NCBI GenBank assembly: GCA_004297985.1 | Contig: SCRA01000055.1 | Location: 1-64,000, forward strand | Origin: a bacterium | Lineage (GTDB): Bacteria; Vulcanimicrobiota; Vulcanimicrobiia; Vulcanimicrobiales; SCRA01 | Direction of reading: 5' to 3' | Length of the DNA stretch: 64,000 nucleotides | In this document: piece by piece, positions 33,718 through 43,100 of the stretch | Numbering within the stretch: the first letter of the stretch is position 1 | Layout of the letters: each line of letters begins with the position of its first letter | The notes under the pieces: generated by a model | The model's database searches: none | What the model was told of the DNA's origin: nothing | The model's input: the letters and a program-made list of their open reading frames with translations, nothing else | Program-made: the position numbers and the translations under genes

Positions 33718-33773
33718 GGCCGCGCCCCTTCGCCGGGCAGGAGCACTCCACCCCGCGAGCGGATACGGGGGCG

Positions 33774-34583
33774 ATGCCAACCAGTCGTCGACGACCCGTT
33801 CGCCAGCGTCCTCCAAGCCGATTCACGTGGCGGGGAGCGCCGATCATCGCGCTGCTGATCGGTGCGGGACTCGCGATCGGCGGCGGCACTGCGTTGATCG
33901 CCAATCGCATCGTCTCTCGACCCGCGTCCACTCCGACGGTGGTGGTGGCGATGACCCCACCGCCGGTTGGATCCTATCAAACGCCGCGGCCGGCGACGCC
34001 TATTCCCGTCGATCGCCGCTTCAGCACGGCCAGGCCGGCGCAGATGACTCCCGAACCCGCGCCGCCGCCGACTCCATTGCCGGCTCCAGCGCCTACGCCG
34101 AGGGAGACTCCGACGGCGGCGCCGACGATCGCCGAGGAGACGTCCGCTCCACAGGCGCCGCTCGTGGAAGTGAGTGCTGCCGGGGCGCGCCCGGCGAGTA
34201 CGCGCGCCGCACGCACGATTGCGCAGACCGCAGCGATCGCTCAGATGACGTCCGCGCCGACGCCCTCGATCGTCGTCGTGGCAGAGCAGTTCGTCCGCGC
34301 ATACCTGCGAGCACTCGACCGCGGTGATACGGCGGCCGCCTATACCTATTTGGGGGGAAAGCCCGGCGAGCCCGGGATCGTGGCCCAGGAGGCGCCGCTG
34401 GCGAAGGGCGGCGGCCTCCACGTGCTCTCCCTGGAGGCTACCCCTGACGGCACCGCCAGCGCGATCGTCCGCGCTCGACTGGAGAGCCGGGGGCTGCGCT
34501 ACCAGGCCACCTACTACATCGAGCCGTTCATGCACGGCCCGCACGACCTGGTCATCGAGCATGTGGACCTGCAGAAGGAGTAG
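33774..34583 (+). CDS. Hypothetical membrane-anchored protein with Pro-rich linker
   Basis: This is a 269-residue protein. A basic N-terminus is followed by one transmembrane helix (~22-44, APIIALLIGAGLAIGGG). Residues ~50-165 are very rich in Pro, Thr and Ala, as in an extracytoplasmic spacer. The last ~100 residues form a compact domain starting VVVAEQFVRAYLRALDRGDTAAAYTYL, an N-terminal helix pattern typical of NTF2-like or DUF4878-type lipoprotein domains. Function is unknown. It is divergent from the ABC exporter operon. Confidence 0.62.
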   Translation: MPTSRRRPVRQRPPSRFTWRGAPIIALLIGAGLAIGGGTALIANRIVSRPASTPTVVVAMTPPPVGSYQTPRPATPIPVDRRFSTARPAQMTPEPAPPPTPLPAPAPTPRETPTAAPTIAEETSAPQAPLVEVSAAGARPASTRAARTIAQTAAIAQMTSAPTPSIVVVAEQFVRAYLRALDRGDTAAAYTYLGGKPGEPGIVAQEAPLAKGGGLHVLSLEATPDGTASAIVRARLESRGLRYQATYYIEPFMHGPHDLVIEHVDLQKE

Positions 34584-34677
34584 GCCGTAGGACCATCGGG
34601 GTAGGCAAGGCCTCGGCGCTGGTCGTGGCTAATTTGGTACCTAGGCAAAGAAACGCATCGCTGAGGGGAGTCGAGGG

Positions 34678-37455
34678 GTGAGGCTCAACATCAGTTTAGG
34701 CCAGCGTCTGCTGGTCCTCATCGCGATTCCGCTCGCGATGGTCGTCATGCTCGTGCTCGTGTTCTGGGACTTGCAACGCAGCGTCGCAAGCGCGAACGCT
34801 TGGGAGAGCCACTCGTACGCCGTTCTGGCGCAGTCGGCGAGCGCGGACGCATCGCTGCAAGAGGCGCAATCCGGCGTACGCACCTACCTGCTCACCGGAG
34901 ACGCACGCTTCACGCAAGCCTATGGCGTTGCGGTTCGCGATCTCCCGGGCTCGCTCCGCGGCTTGCAGGCCATGGTCAGCGACAACGTGGGGCAAACCGA
35001 GCGGGCGCAACGCATCGCGTCCTTGGCCTACCTCGAGCTGGCATGCCTGCGTCGGGAACTCGATCTGCGGCGCCATGGTGCATCGCAGCAACAGCTGGCG
35101 GCGGCGATTAGGGGGGCATGCACCGGCGCCGCGGAGCAGTTCGGTGACGGTTTGCGCGCCTTCAACGCCGAAGAGCTGGTGCTCAAGGCCAACCGCGAGG
35201 CGTCGCTGCAAACGGCACGCGACCACCTCGTGATCGCCGTTGCCCTCGCCGCGATCGCCGTCGTCCTCGTGACCCTGCTGTTGGGCATGCTCTTCATGCG
35301 CAGCGTGGTGCGGCGCCTCACGCGCGTCGCCGAGAAGGCGCGGGAGCTTGCCAGCGGCGAGAGCGCACCGCATGTGCACGAGACGCACGATGAGGTCGCC
35401 TTGCTCGAAGCCATCGTCGACGCCGCGGTGCAGGCTGTGCGCGAGCGCGAAGCTCTCTCCGTGCGCTACCGGCTGCTCGTCGAGCAGGCGCGCGACTTGA
35501 TCATCTTTGTCGGGCGCTCGGATGGGCGCATCCGCGACGTGAATCCCGCCGCAGTCGCGGAATACGGTTACGCGCGCGACGAGTTCCTTCGACTCACCAT
35601 CCGTGATCTGCGGACTGCGGAGGCGGAGAAGGCGCTGGGACCGTTCGCCAGCCTCAGCGAGGAGTATATCCAACTCTACGAGAGCGAGCACCGCAGAAAA
35701 GACGGCAGCACCTTCCCCGTCGAGAGCAGGTCGCACATCGTGGAGATCGACGGCGAGAGCGTCGTACTGAGCATCAACCGCGACATCACGGAGCGCAACC
35801 GGGCCGCCAAGGCATTGGCGAACGCACGCGATAAGGCTCTCGAGGCCTCGCGGCTGAAGTCGGAGTTCGTGGCGACGATGAGCCACGAGATCCGCACGCC
35901 GATGAACGGCGTGATCGCCATGGCGGAGCTGCTGGCGGGAACGGATCTCGACGTCGAGCAGCAAGAGTACGCGCGCACGATCAAGGAGTCGGGCGAAGCG
36001 CTGCTGCGGATCATCAACGAGATCCTCGACTTCTCGAAAGTGGAGGCCGGGAAGCTGGATCTCGACATCCAGACGTGCTCGCTGGCTCGCGTCGTGGAGG
36101 GGACGGCCCAACTGGTGGCCTCGGCGGGCAGCGCCAAGGGCCTCGAAGTCGTGAGCTACGTGGATCCCGCGATACCGCCCGCCGTCAACGGCGATGCGGG
36201 ACGTCTGCGGCAGGTGCTCATCAACATGGTCGGCAACGCGATAAAGTTTACCGAGCAAGGATACGTCGTCGTCCGCGCGGTCCGTATCGGCGAACGGCAT
36301 CGGGTCGTCGAGGTGCGCTTCGAGGTCGAGGATACCGGGATCGGCATTCCCCCACATCTGCGCGAGCGGCTCTTCGAGCCCTTCGCGCAGGCGGACGGCT
36401 CGACCACGCGACGCTACGGCGGCACTGGACTTGGTCTGGCGATCTCTAAGCGCCTCGTCGAGTTGATGGGTGGGGAGATCGGCGTTCGCAGCGAGCCCGG
36501 ACGGGGCTCGACCTTCTGGTTTTGCCTGCCGCTCGAGCGAGCGAGCGACGAGGGCGCACCGTTGCGCCTCGCGGCGTTCCACGAAGTTGGCGCGCTGGTC
36601 ACCGGCATCGACGGTCCGGCGCTGTCGATCATCGAGCGCTACCTTGCATCGTGGGGCGTGGAGTGCCGGCGGGATCCCGACGTTGGCCGCGCGTCCGTCG
36701 AGGCGGCCGAGCTCTCCCGTGCCGGAAGGCCGTTTGATCTCGCCGTCCTTGACATCGGACTCGCGCGCCCGGACGAAGAGTGGGTTCGCGGAGCGATCGC
36801 GGCGCTGCGCCGCGAGGTTCGCGACGTGATCCTCGTGGCGCAGCCCGACATGGCCGGCGAGGGCCCAGACTTGGCGCGCATCGGCCTCGCGGCGTACCTG
36901 ACCAAGCCGCTGCGGCAATCCGCGCTCTTCGACTGTCTGGCTTCGCTGCTCGTGGAGCACGATAGCGAGACGCCCCACGCGTATCGCTCGCCTGCCGCAC
37001 CGAGCGCTGGATCCGTCTCCCAGACCATGCCGATCGTCCAGCACGAGGCTGTCGTATTATTGGCCGAAGACAATGCGATCAACCAGCGCGTGGCGCTCAA
37101 TCAGCTGCGCAAAATTGGCGTCGCGGCGGTCGTCGTGGAGAACGGGCGCCAAGCCGTCGATGCCGCCGCCGGCGGTGGGTTCGCCGCCGTGCTGATGGAT
37201 TGCCAGATGCCGGAGATGGACGGCTTCGAGGCAACGCGCGCGATTCGGCGGATGGAGACGCGCACGGGAGGCCATATCCCCATCATCGCGATGACGGCGA
37301 ACGCGCTCGAAGAGGACCGCCGCGCGTGCATCGCCGCCGGCATGGACGACTATATCTCGAAGCCGGTGGCCTTCAGCGACCTGCACGTCGTTCTGCAGCG
37401 CTGGCTCCCCGGCGGCGCCACGCGCGCAGCCGTGGAGGGCAGCGAGCATGGCTAG
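34678..37455 (+). CDS. Hybrid sensor histidine kinase with two receiver domains
   Basis: This is a 925-residue protein starting with GTG after GAGGGG. Domain order: TM1 (~10-31), an extracytoplasmic helical CHASE3-like domain, TM2 (~182-206), HAMP (~207-258), PAS (~262-380), HisKA with His403 in [11 protein letters not shown], HATPase ([28 protein letters not shown]), a degenerate receiver (~615-760) and a full receiver with phospho-acceptor Asp841 ([11 protein letters not shown]). The first receiver keeps an Asp and a TKP lysine but lacks the acidic pair at its start. The next two genes encode Hpt and HD-GYP regulator, so a His-Asp-His-Asp relay is likely. The signal sensed is unknown. Confidence 0.92.
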   Translation: MRLNISLGQRLLVLIAIPLAMVVMLVLVFWDLQRSVASANAWESHSYAVLAQSASADASLQEAQSGVRTYLLTGDARFTQAYGVAVRDLPGSLRGLQAMVSDNVGQTERAQRIASLAYLELACLRRELDLRRHGASQQQLAAAIRGACTGAAEQFGDGLRAFNAEELVLKANREASLQTARDHLVIAVALAAIAVVLVTLLLGMLFMRSVVRRLTRVAEKARELASGESAPHVHETHDEVALLEAIVDAAVQAVREREALSVRYRLLVEQARDLIIFVGRSDGRIRDVNPAAVAEYGYARDEFLRLTIRDLRTAEAEKALGPFASLSEEYIQLYESEHRRKDGSTFPVESRSHIVEIDGESVVLSINRDITERNRAAKALANARDKALEASRLKSEFVATMSHEIRTPMNGVIAMAELLAGTDLDVEQQEYARTIKESGEALLRIINEILDFSKVEAGKLDLDIQTCSLARVVEGTAQLVASAGSAKGLEVVSYVDPAIPPAVNGDAGRLRQVLINMVGNAIKFTEQGYVVVRAVRIGERHRVVEVRFEVEDTGIGIPPHLRERLFEPFAQADGSTTRRYGGTGLGLAISKRLVELMGGEIGVRSEPGRGSTFWFCLPLERASDEGAPLRLAAFHEVGALVTGIDGPALSIIERYLASWGVECRRDPDVGRASVEAAELSRAGRPFDLAVLDIGLARPDEEWVRGAIAALRREVRDVILVAQPDMAGEGPDLARIGLAAYLTKPLRQSALFDCLASLLVEHDSETPHAYRSPAAPSAGSVSQTMPIVQHEAVVLLAEDNAINQRVALNQLRKIGVAAVVVENGRQAVDAAAGGGFAAVLMDCQMPEMDGFEATRAIRRMETRTGGHIPIIAMTANALEEDRRACIAAGMDDYISKPVAFSDLHVVLQRWLPGGATRAAVEGSEHG

Positions 37456-37801
37456 CGATGCGGCGTTCGATGCCGATCGCTTGCGCGAGCTCTTCGGTGA
37501 GGACGAGGGGGAGCTGGTCGCGTTTCTAGGCTTCGCGCTCTGCTCGATACGCGAAGTGATCGAAGGCCTCGCGACCGCTGTTGCGCGCCGTGACGGCGAG
37601 GCTACAGAACGTTTGGGTCACGAACTCAAGGGTGCATGCGCCAACGCCGGGGCACGCTCGCTCGAGGCGCTCGGCCAGCGCTTGGAGGAGGCGGGGAGTG
37701 CGCACTCGTGGGCCTACGCCGAGCAGTTGATCGAGGATGCCGAAATGGCGCTCGCCGAGGTCGCGGCCTACGTGACGGCGCGCGCAAGCAATCGACGTTG
37801 A
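37448..37801 (+). CDS. Hpt-domain phosphotransfer protein
   Basis: This 117-residue all-helical protein has the Hpt signature around His58 (RLGHELKGACANAGA), the site that takes phosphate from a receiver Asp. It overlaps the kinase gene by 8 bases, so it is translated together with it. It would carry phosphate from Asp841 of the kinase to the receiver of the next gene. Confidence 0.9.
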   Translation: MASDAAFDADRLRELFGEDEGELVAFLGFALCSIREVIEGLATAVARRDGEATERLGHELKGACANAGARSLEALGQRLEEAGSAHSWAYAEQLIEDAEMALAEVAAYVTARASNRR

Positions 37802-37835
37802 ACGAGAGATCACAGATCACGGAGGAAGGCGATCT

Positions 37836-38897
37836 ATGATGACGATTGCGATCATCGACGACAATGAAGTGAACCTGGCCCTCTATCAACGCGTCGTGGC
37901 GGAGATGAGCGGGTGCGCGGCCAAGACGTTTACTTCCTCGAAGGCGGCGCTCGGATGGTTGGCGACCAACGCCGTCGACCTGGTGGTTGTCGACTACCGT
38001 ATGCCGGAGCCGGACGGCCTGGAGATGATTCGCCGACTCCGCTCGATGAACGGTTTTCGCGACGTGCCGATCGTCATGTTGACGGGCACCAAGGAGCGGG
38101 AGACGCGGCTTGCGGCGCTCGATCTCGGAGCCAACGACTTTCTCACCAAGCCGGTGGACAAAGTCGAGTTCCAAGTGCGGGCGCGCAACCTCTTGGCGCT
38201 CCACCAGAGCAGGAGGCAGCTGGCGGATCGCGCCGCGTGGCTGGCCGAGGAAGTCCGTAAGGCGACGGAGCAAATACGGGCGCGCGAGCGGGAGACGATC
38301 CACCGGCTATCGCGTTTGGCGGAATACCGCGACGATGAGACGGCTTCTCACACCGTGCGGATGGCCAACTTCTGCGCGGTGGTGGCGAAGCACCTCGGCT
38401 TCTCCGAGCAGGAGCAAGAGCGAGTCTTGCTTGCCTCGCCGATGCACGATATCGGTAAAGTCGGCATCCCGGACGATATCCTGCTCAAGCCCGGCAAGCT
38501 CACGCCCGAGGAGTGGGAGGTGATGAAGCGGCACGCCGAGATCGGCGCGACGATCCTGGAGGGCAGCCCCTCGGATATCTTGCGCGAGGCGGCGACGATC
38601 GCGATCTCGCATCACGAGAAGTACGACGGCACGGGCTATCCAAAGGGCTTGAAAGGGGAACAGATTCCGATCGAAGGGCGCATCTGCGCCATCAGCGACG
38701 TCTTCGATGCATTGACCACAAAGCGCCCCTATAAGCCGGCCTGGCCGGTCGATCGGGCGCTGCGAACCATCGACGAGGGCAACGGTGCCCATTTCGATCC
38801 AATGGTGGTGCGCGCATTCAAGCAGGGTCTCGACGAGATCTTGGAACTGAAAGTGCGCTACGCGGACGAGCGCGCTAACGCCGATCGCGGCCGTTGA
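37836..38897 (+). CDS. Response regulator with HD-GYP c-di-GMP phosphodiesterase domain
   Basis: This is a 353-residue protein. The receiver (1-120) has the acidic pair in IIDDNEVN, Asp53 in VVVDYRMPEPDG and Lys in FLTKPVD. After a ~40-residue coiled linker comes an HD-GYP domain: His204-Asp205 in SPMHDIGKVGIPDD, then MKRHAEIGATIL, SHHEKYDGTGYPKGLKGEQIP with an intact GYP, and ISDVFDALTTKRPYK. All catalytic residues are present, so it should hydrolyse cyclic di-GMP when phosphorylated by the upstream kinase and Hpt. AGGAAGG precedes the start. Confidence 0.93.
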   Translation: MMTIAIIDDNEVNLALYQRVVAEMSGCAAKTFTSSKAALGWLATNAVDLVVVDYRMPEPDGLEMIRRLRSMNGFRDVPIVMLTGTKERETRLAALDLGANDFLTKPVDKVEFQVRARNLLALHQSRRQLADRAAWLAEEVRKATEQIRARERETIHRLSRLAEYRDDETASHTVRMANFCAVVAKHLGFSEQEQERVLLASPMHDIGKVGIPDDILLKPGKLTPEEWEVMKRHAEIGATILEGSPSDILREAATIAISHHEKYDGTGYPKGLKGEQIPIEGRICAISDVFDALTTKRPYKPAWPVDRALRTIDEGNGAHFDPMVVRAFKQGLDEILELKVRYADERANADRGR

Positions 38898-39219
38898 AGA
38901 GCACTGGAACGCGGCTGCGGACCTCGCCGCCCACGAGGTGCTCCACAAGGATTGCCGCCAGGAAGACGATCAGCGAGATGGGGACGAGATCGGGATCGGA
39001 GGACGGGACGACCTCGAGAACGGCGAGCGTGCCGCCGAGCACGGCCGTGAAGCCGAGCGCGATGCGGACGATCGCAAGCGACGCATGGCCGCGAAGCGAG
39101 GCTCGCAGCGAGGCGAGAGCCTGCAGCGGCGGCGCGCTCCCGATGTTCCAGAGCGTCAATGCCGCGCTGAAGGCCAGGATCGAGACGGCAAGCGCGAGTG
39201 CATCGCCGGCGGGCGTCAG
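38875..39219 (-). CDS. Small three-helix membrane protein downstream of sufU
   Basis: This is a ~114-residue protein with three hydrophobic helices (ALALAVSILAFSAALTL; LAIVRIALGFTAVLGGTLAVL; LVPISLIVFLAAILVEHLV) and an Arg-rich C-terminus. The start is unclear: no ATG or GTG with a ribosome site exists, and a CTG at 39219 overlapping the sufU stop (CTGA) is the best guess by analogy with other coupled junctions here. It ends 23 bases inside the convergent HD-GYP gene. Function is unknown; its position suggests co-expression with suf. Confidence 0.5.
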   Translation of the reverse strand: MTPAGDALALAVSILAFSAALTLWNIGSAPPLQALASLRASLRGHASLAIVRIALGFTAVLGGTLAVLEVVPSSDPDLVPISLIVFLAAILVEHLVGGEVRSRVPVLFNGRDRR

Positions 39220-39623
39220 GGGTGTTGCTCCTCGGCCTCCGCCGCGCGCTCCAGCGCGCGCATGGCGGCGGCCTTCAGCACCTTGAGGCCGAGCGTGGCG
39301 CACTTGATACGCGCTGCCGCGAGCGTCTCGGCGCCGAGATTCTCCATGATCTCGTCTTTACCCAAACGCAGCGTGTCATGCAGCGTCATGCCTTTGACGA
39401 CGTCGGTCAACATGGAGGCTGAGGCCTGCGAGATGGCGCAACCCTTGCCTTCGAAACGTACGTCGGCGATACGCCCGTCTTCGACTTTCAAGTCGACTCG
39501 AATGCGATCTCCGCACAGGGGGTTGTCGTCCTCGGCCGAGATGTCGGGGTTCTCGAGATGGCCGTAGTTGTGCGGGCTGCGGTAGTGCTCGAGGATGTAT
39601 TCGCGGTAGAAGAGTTCGTCCAC
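39216..39623 (-). CDS. sufU: Fe-S cluster assembly / sulfur-transfer protein SufU
   Basis: This 135-residue IscU-fold protein contains the three expected cysteines: NPLCGDRIRV, FEGKGCAISQASASM and IKCATLGLKVL. The longer insert before GKGC and the GDR motif mark it as SufU, the zinc-dependent partner that takes persulfide sulfur from SufS, rather than IscU. GTG 39623 is chosen, 5 bases after AAGG and 11 bases past the sufS stop. It is last of the Suf proteins in the sufC-D-S-U order. Confidence 0.92.
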   Translation of the reverse strand: MDELFYREYILEHYRSPHNYGHLENPDISAEDDNPLCGDRIRVDLKVEDGRIADVRFEGKGCAISQASASMLTDVVKGMTLHDTLRLGKDEIMENLGAETLAAARIKCATLGLKVLKAAAMRALERAAEAEEQHP

Positions 39624-39634
39624 AGAGACCTTGC

Positions 39635-40888
39635 TTACAACTTGAAGATGCGGGCGGCCTTCTCGAGAGCCTCGATCAGGGCGTCGACGTCGGCGAACGT
39701 GGTGTAGACATAGAACGAGGCACGAGCGGTCGCCGTCAGCCCAAGCCGCTCGTGGAGAGGCATGGTGCAGTGGTGGCCGGCGCGGATGCAGACACCCTCG
39801 GCGTCCAGGATGGAGGCGAGATCGTGCGGGTGGGCGTCGCCCATGGTGAACGCCGCCACCCCGCCACGCTCCTCGGCGCGCTTGGGACCGTAGACGGTCA
39901 GGTGCGGCACCTCGGCCAAGCGTTCGAGCGCGTAGGCCGTCAGCGCGACTTCGTGCTCGCGTACCCAAGCCATGTCGAGCCCCTCGAGGTATTCGACGGC
40001 GGCGCCTAGGCCGATCCCCCCTGCGATGTTGCTGGTGCCCGCCTCGAACTTCCACGGCAGCTCATTGTAGGTGGTGCGATCGTAGGTGACGCGGCGGATC
40101 ATATCCCCGCCGGCTAGGAAGGGCGGCATCGCCTCGAGCAGGGCGCGCTTGCCGTAGAGGATGCCGATGCCCGTGGGGGCGAGCATCTTGTGGCCGCTCA
40201 CGGCGTAGAAATCGACATCGAGCGCCTGCACGTCCACGCTCATGTGGGGGGCCGCCTGCGCGCCGTCCACCAGGACGGTGGCTCCGGCGGCGTGGGCCGC
40301 GGGAACGATCTGCTCGAGCGGTACGATCGTCCCTAGCGTGTTGCTGACCTGCGTGATCGCGACGAGCTTCGTCCCTTGGAGCTTCTGCTCCAAGTCGTCG
40401 AGGGCCACACGCCCCTGTTCGTCTAGTTCCAGGAAGCGCAGCTCGGCGCCCGTCTTGGCCGCCAGGAGCTGCCATGGCACGATGTTCGAGTGGTGCTCCA
40501 GGCGCGTGAGCAGGATCCCGTCACCGGCGCCCAGGTGTTCGAATCCCCACGTGTAGCAAACGAGATTGATCGACTCTGTCGCGTTGCGCGTGAAGATGAT
40601 CTCATCGGTCGATGCAGCATTGAAGAAGACGGCCGCGCGCTTGCGCGCCGCTTCGTAGGCATCGGTCGCACGTTCCGCGATCTCGTAGACGCCCCGGTGG
40701 ATATTGGCGTTGTAGTCCTCGTAGTAGTGCGAGATGGCATCGATGACGCTACGCGGCTTCTGCGAGGTGGCTGCGGAGTCGAGGTAGACCAGAGGCTTCC
40801 CCTTGCTCGTCCTCGTGGCGAGGATGGGGAAGTCGGCGCGAACGCGCTCGACCTTGTCGCCGGTGGCGTGGGGTATCCCTGCGATCAT
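39635..40888 (-). CDS. sufS: Cysteine desulfurase SufS
   Basis: This is a 417-residue group II cysteine desulfurase. It has the N-terminal YLDSAATSQKP, RNATESINLV, ITQVSNTLGT, VDGAQAAPHM, the PLP lysine in VSGHKMLAPTGIG, and the catalytic Cys in RAGHHCTMPLH. It removes sulfur from cysteine as an enzyme-bound persulfide for cluster building. AAGGAG lies 6 bases before the ATG. It sits between sufD and sufU. Confidence 0.95.
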   Translation of the reverse strand: MIAGIPHATGDKVERVRADFPILATRTSKGKPLVYLDSAATSQKPRSVIDAISHYYEDYNANIHRGVYEIAERATDAYEAARKRAAVFFNAASTDEIIFTRNATESINLVCYTWGFEHLGAGDGILLTRLEHHSNIVPWQLLAAKTGAELRFLELDEQGRVALDDLEQKLQGTKLVAITQVSNTLGTIVPLEQIVPAAHAAGATVLVDGAQAAPHMSVDVQALDVDFYAVSGHKMLAPTGIGILYGKRALLEAMPPFLAGGDMIRRVTYDRTTYNELPWKFEAGTSNIAGGIGLGAAVEYLEGLDMAWVREHEVALTAYALERLAEVPHLTVYGPKRAEERGGVAAFTMGDAHPHDLASILDAEGVCIRAGHHCTMPLHERLGLTATARASFYVYTTFADVDALIEALEKAARIFKL

Positions 40889-40899
40889 CTACAGGCTCC

Positions 40900-42189
40900 T
40901 TACAGCTTGGCTTCGATACGCTGTTGCACCCAGATGCGCGCCTGCGTCGAGGGTATGGCGTCGACTACGGTAGAGAAGAATCCCGCGACGATCATCCTGC
41001 GCGCCTCGTCGGGATCGATGCCGCGCGACTGACAGAAGAAGAGCGTCTCGGGATCGATCTCGCCGATCGTCGCCCCGTGATACGCCTTGACGTCGTTGTT
41101 CGCGATCTCCATGCCCGGCACCGAGTCGATGTGTGCCTTCGGGGCCAGCAGCAGCGAGAGGCTTCTGAGGTTGGAGAGGGAGCCCGCACCGGACTCGAGG
41201 ATCGCGATCATGCCGTCGAAGGCCGCCTGCCCGGCGCCGTTCGCCGCCCCCAGGAGGAGCGCGTCGCTGGTCGTATGGGGAGCGGCGTGCGTGATGCGGG
41301 CGGAGAGATCGAACGCCTCGCGTCCTGCCGGGAAGAAGAGCCCGTGAGCGCCGCCCGTGGCTCCCTCGCCCTCGAGGTTGGCCTCGTACACGCTCTTGAC
41401 GATGTCTCCGCCGAGGGTGATGGGTGCGAATTCGACGTTCGCGTCGCGGCCGACGCTGGCACGGCGCATCGCAATCTCCGGAACGTCCTCACCGAGCTGC
41501 TGCAGTGCCGCATAGGTCACGCGCGCCCCGGCGTTGGCGACGATCTCCGTCACGGAGCAGACTACCCGCACACCCTCGCCTGTGGCGGGGCGGCTCTCGA
41601 TGCGCTCGAGCACTTGCACGGACGCGTGCTCCTCGGCCACGATGAGCAGCCGCGGGAAGGCGGAGGCATGCTCCACGATCGTATGCAGTTCGATCGCCTC
41701 GCGCAACTCCACGCCGCGCGGCACGTGGACGAAGAGGCCGCCGCGGTGGAGCGCGGCATTGAGAGCCGTGAGCCGGTTGGTCTCGGGATCCACGATGCGC
41801 CCAAAGTGCGGGCGCACCAACTCTGGGCGCTCGCGCAACGCCGTCTCGAATGGCGCCACGTAGGTGCCGGTTGCAGCGATCTCCGGGGCCAGACGCAAAG
41901 AGATGGCTTCGCCGTCGAGGTTGACGATGCGCGTTGCCGCGCCGGTGTCCGCGACATCGCCCGCCGGCGTCTGGGCGGCAAATGGCACGATGCGCGAGAA
42001 GTCGACGGTCGTCAGGTTCCGCCGCTGCGTGCGGGAGAGACGCCAAGCGGGGAGGGGCAGTCGCTCGTAGGCGTCGAGGGCCGCTAGGCGCGCTGCGCGC
42101 TCCTGCTCGCCCTCACCCAATCGAGCCGAGAGGCCCTCGACGGCAACCCTGCTGACGCCGGCCTCCATGACGAGATCAGGCGACGCCAC
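40900..42189 (-). CDS. sufD: Fe-S cluster assembly protein SufD
   Basis: This 429-residue SufBD-family protein has a right-handed beta-helix core and the C-terminal family block AYHGATIGEIDPETLFFCQSRG followed by EARRMIVAGFF. It lacks the cysteine-rich features I expect for SufB and aligns better with SufD. GTG 42189 is chosen because GGAGG (42200-42196) lies 6 bases before it, overlapping the sufC stop by 14 bases. SufD normally pairs with SufB and SufC in a BC2D scaffold; no sufB is in this window. Confidence 0.88.
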   Translation of the reverse strand: MASPDLVMEAGVSRVAVEGLSARLGEGEQERAARLAALDAYERLPLPAWRLSRTQRRNLTTVDFSRIVPFAAQTPAGDVADTGAATRIVNLDGEAISLRLAPEIAATGTYVAPFETALRERPELVRPHFGRIVDPETNRLTALNAALHRGGLFVHVPRGVELREAIELHTIVEHASAFPRLLIVAEEHASVQVLERIESRPATGEGVRVVCSVTEIVANAGARVTYAALQQLGEDVPEIAMRRASVGRDANVEFAPITLGGDIVKSVYEANLEGEGATGGAHGLFFPAGREAFDLSARITHAAPHTTSDALLLGAANGAGQAAFDGMIAILESGAGSLSNLRSLSLLLAPKAHIDSVPGMEIANNDVKAYHGATIGEIDPETLFFCQSRGIDPDEARRMIVAGFFSTVVDAIPSTQARIWVQQRIEAKL

Positions 42190-42943
42190 CGGCAACCTCC
42201 TCGCGGATCGGATCGTAGCCGTCGCGCTCGATGCGCTCGGCGAGGTCGGCTCCGCCTTGCTTGACGATGCGCCCGTCCATCATGACGTGGACGGTGTCGG
42301 GGTGCAGATACTGGAGGATGCGCGGATAGTGCGTGATGACCAGCAGGCCCGTCTCGGAATTCGCGGAGCGTACAGCGTTCACGCTCTCGCCGACGGCCCG
42401 CAGGGCATCGACGTCGAGACCCGAGTCGGTTTCGTCGAGGATGGCATACTTCGGCTGGAAGACGGCCATCTGCAGCATCTCTAAACGCTTCTTCTCGCCG
42501 CCGGAGAAACCGTCGTTGACGTAGCGCGACACCACCGAGCTGTCCATGCCTAGGAGCTGCATCTTCTCAGTGACCAGCTTCTTGAACTTGGCCGGCGGGA
42601 GCACGTCGCCGGGCCGCAGCGCCGTGCGCGCGCCGCGCAGGAAGTTCGCTACGCTCACGCCGGGGATCGCCGCGGGATACTGGAACGAGAGGAAGAGCCC
42701 GGCGCGCGCCCGCTCGTGGGGGCGCAGGGCCAACAAGTCGCTGCCGTCGAGCGTGGCGCTCCCGCCGGTGACGGTGTACTTGGGATGACCCGTCAAGGCG
42801 AACGACAGGGTGGATTTCCCCGAGCCGTTGGGGCCCATCAGGGCATGCACCCGGCCGGGTTCGACCGTGAGGTCGATCCCCTTTAGAATCTCTATCGATT
42901 CGACCGAGACCCGCAGGCCGCGGACGATCAAGCCCTTCTCCAA
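42176..42943 (-). CDS. sufC: Fe-S cluster assembly ATPase SufC
   Basis: This ~255-residue ABC-type ATPase has Walker A ALMGPNGSGKSTLSFAL, SufC-specific FLSFQYPAAIPGVSVANFLR, signature FSGGEKKRLEMLQ, Walker B AILDETDSGLDVDAL and VITHYPRIL. It powers structural change in the SufB-D scaffold. The start is not certain: TTG 42943 has GAGAGG nine bases before it and is used here; TTG 42931 is possible. It is the first gene of the minus-strand suf operon and diverges from sufR. Confidence 0.92.
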   Translation of the reverse strand: MEKGLIVRGLRVSVESIEILKGIDLTVEPGRVHALMGPNGSGKSTLSFALTGHPKYTVTGGSATLDGSDLLALRPHERARAGLFLSFQYPAAIPGVSVANFLRGARTALRPGDVLPPAKFKKLVTEKMQLLGMDSSVVSRYVNDGFSGGEKKRLEMLQMAVFQPKYAILDETDSGLDVDALRAVGESVNAVRSANSETGLLVITHYPRILQYLHPDTVHVMMDGRIVKQGGADLAERIERDGYDPIREEVAGGVA

Positions 42944-43031
42944 CTCAGGAATCCTCTCGCGTGACAGACAACGATGTGGGATATGCGCCTCCAAGTCTAC
43001 CGATGGGCCTAGGGAAAGTCAAGAAGACCCT

Positions 43032-43060
43032 GGTTTTTCTTCCAACGGCTATGGTATACT
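43032..43060 (+). promoter_or_regulatory. Probable promoter of sufR in the sufC-sufR divergent region
   Basis: A near-consensus -10 TATACT at 43055-43060, preceded by TGG, lies about 40 bases before the sufR start. The -35 region at 17-base spacing is only a weak GGTTTT. The 157-base divergent region is the natural place for a SufR operator; a CAAC-type half site occurs at ~43042 but no full palindrome was seen. Confidence 0.5.
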
Positions 43061-43100
43061 GCGCTCGGGGACGCGCCGCGACCGCGCGTGAGAGATTATC

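Noticed and set aside
34696-37044. 782-codon open frame on the minus strand
   Set aside because: It is antisense to the hybrid kinase, has no recognisable domain and is Arg/His/Leu-rich as expected from the complement of a GC-rich gene.
40924-42087. 387-codon plus-strand frame
   Set aside because: Antisense to sufD; composition is His/Arg/Asp-rich with no fold pattern.
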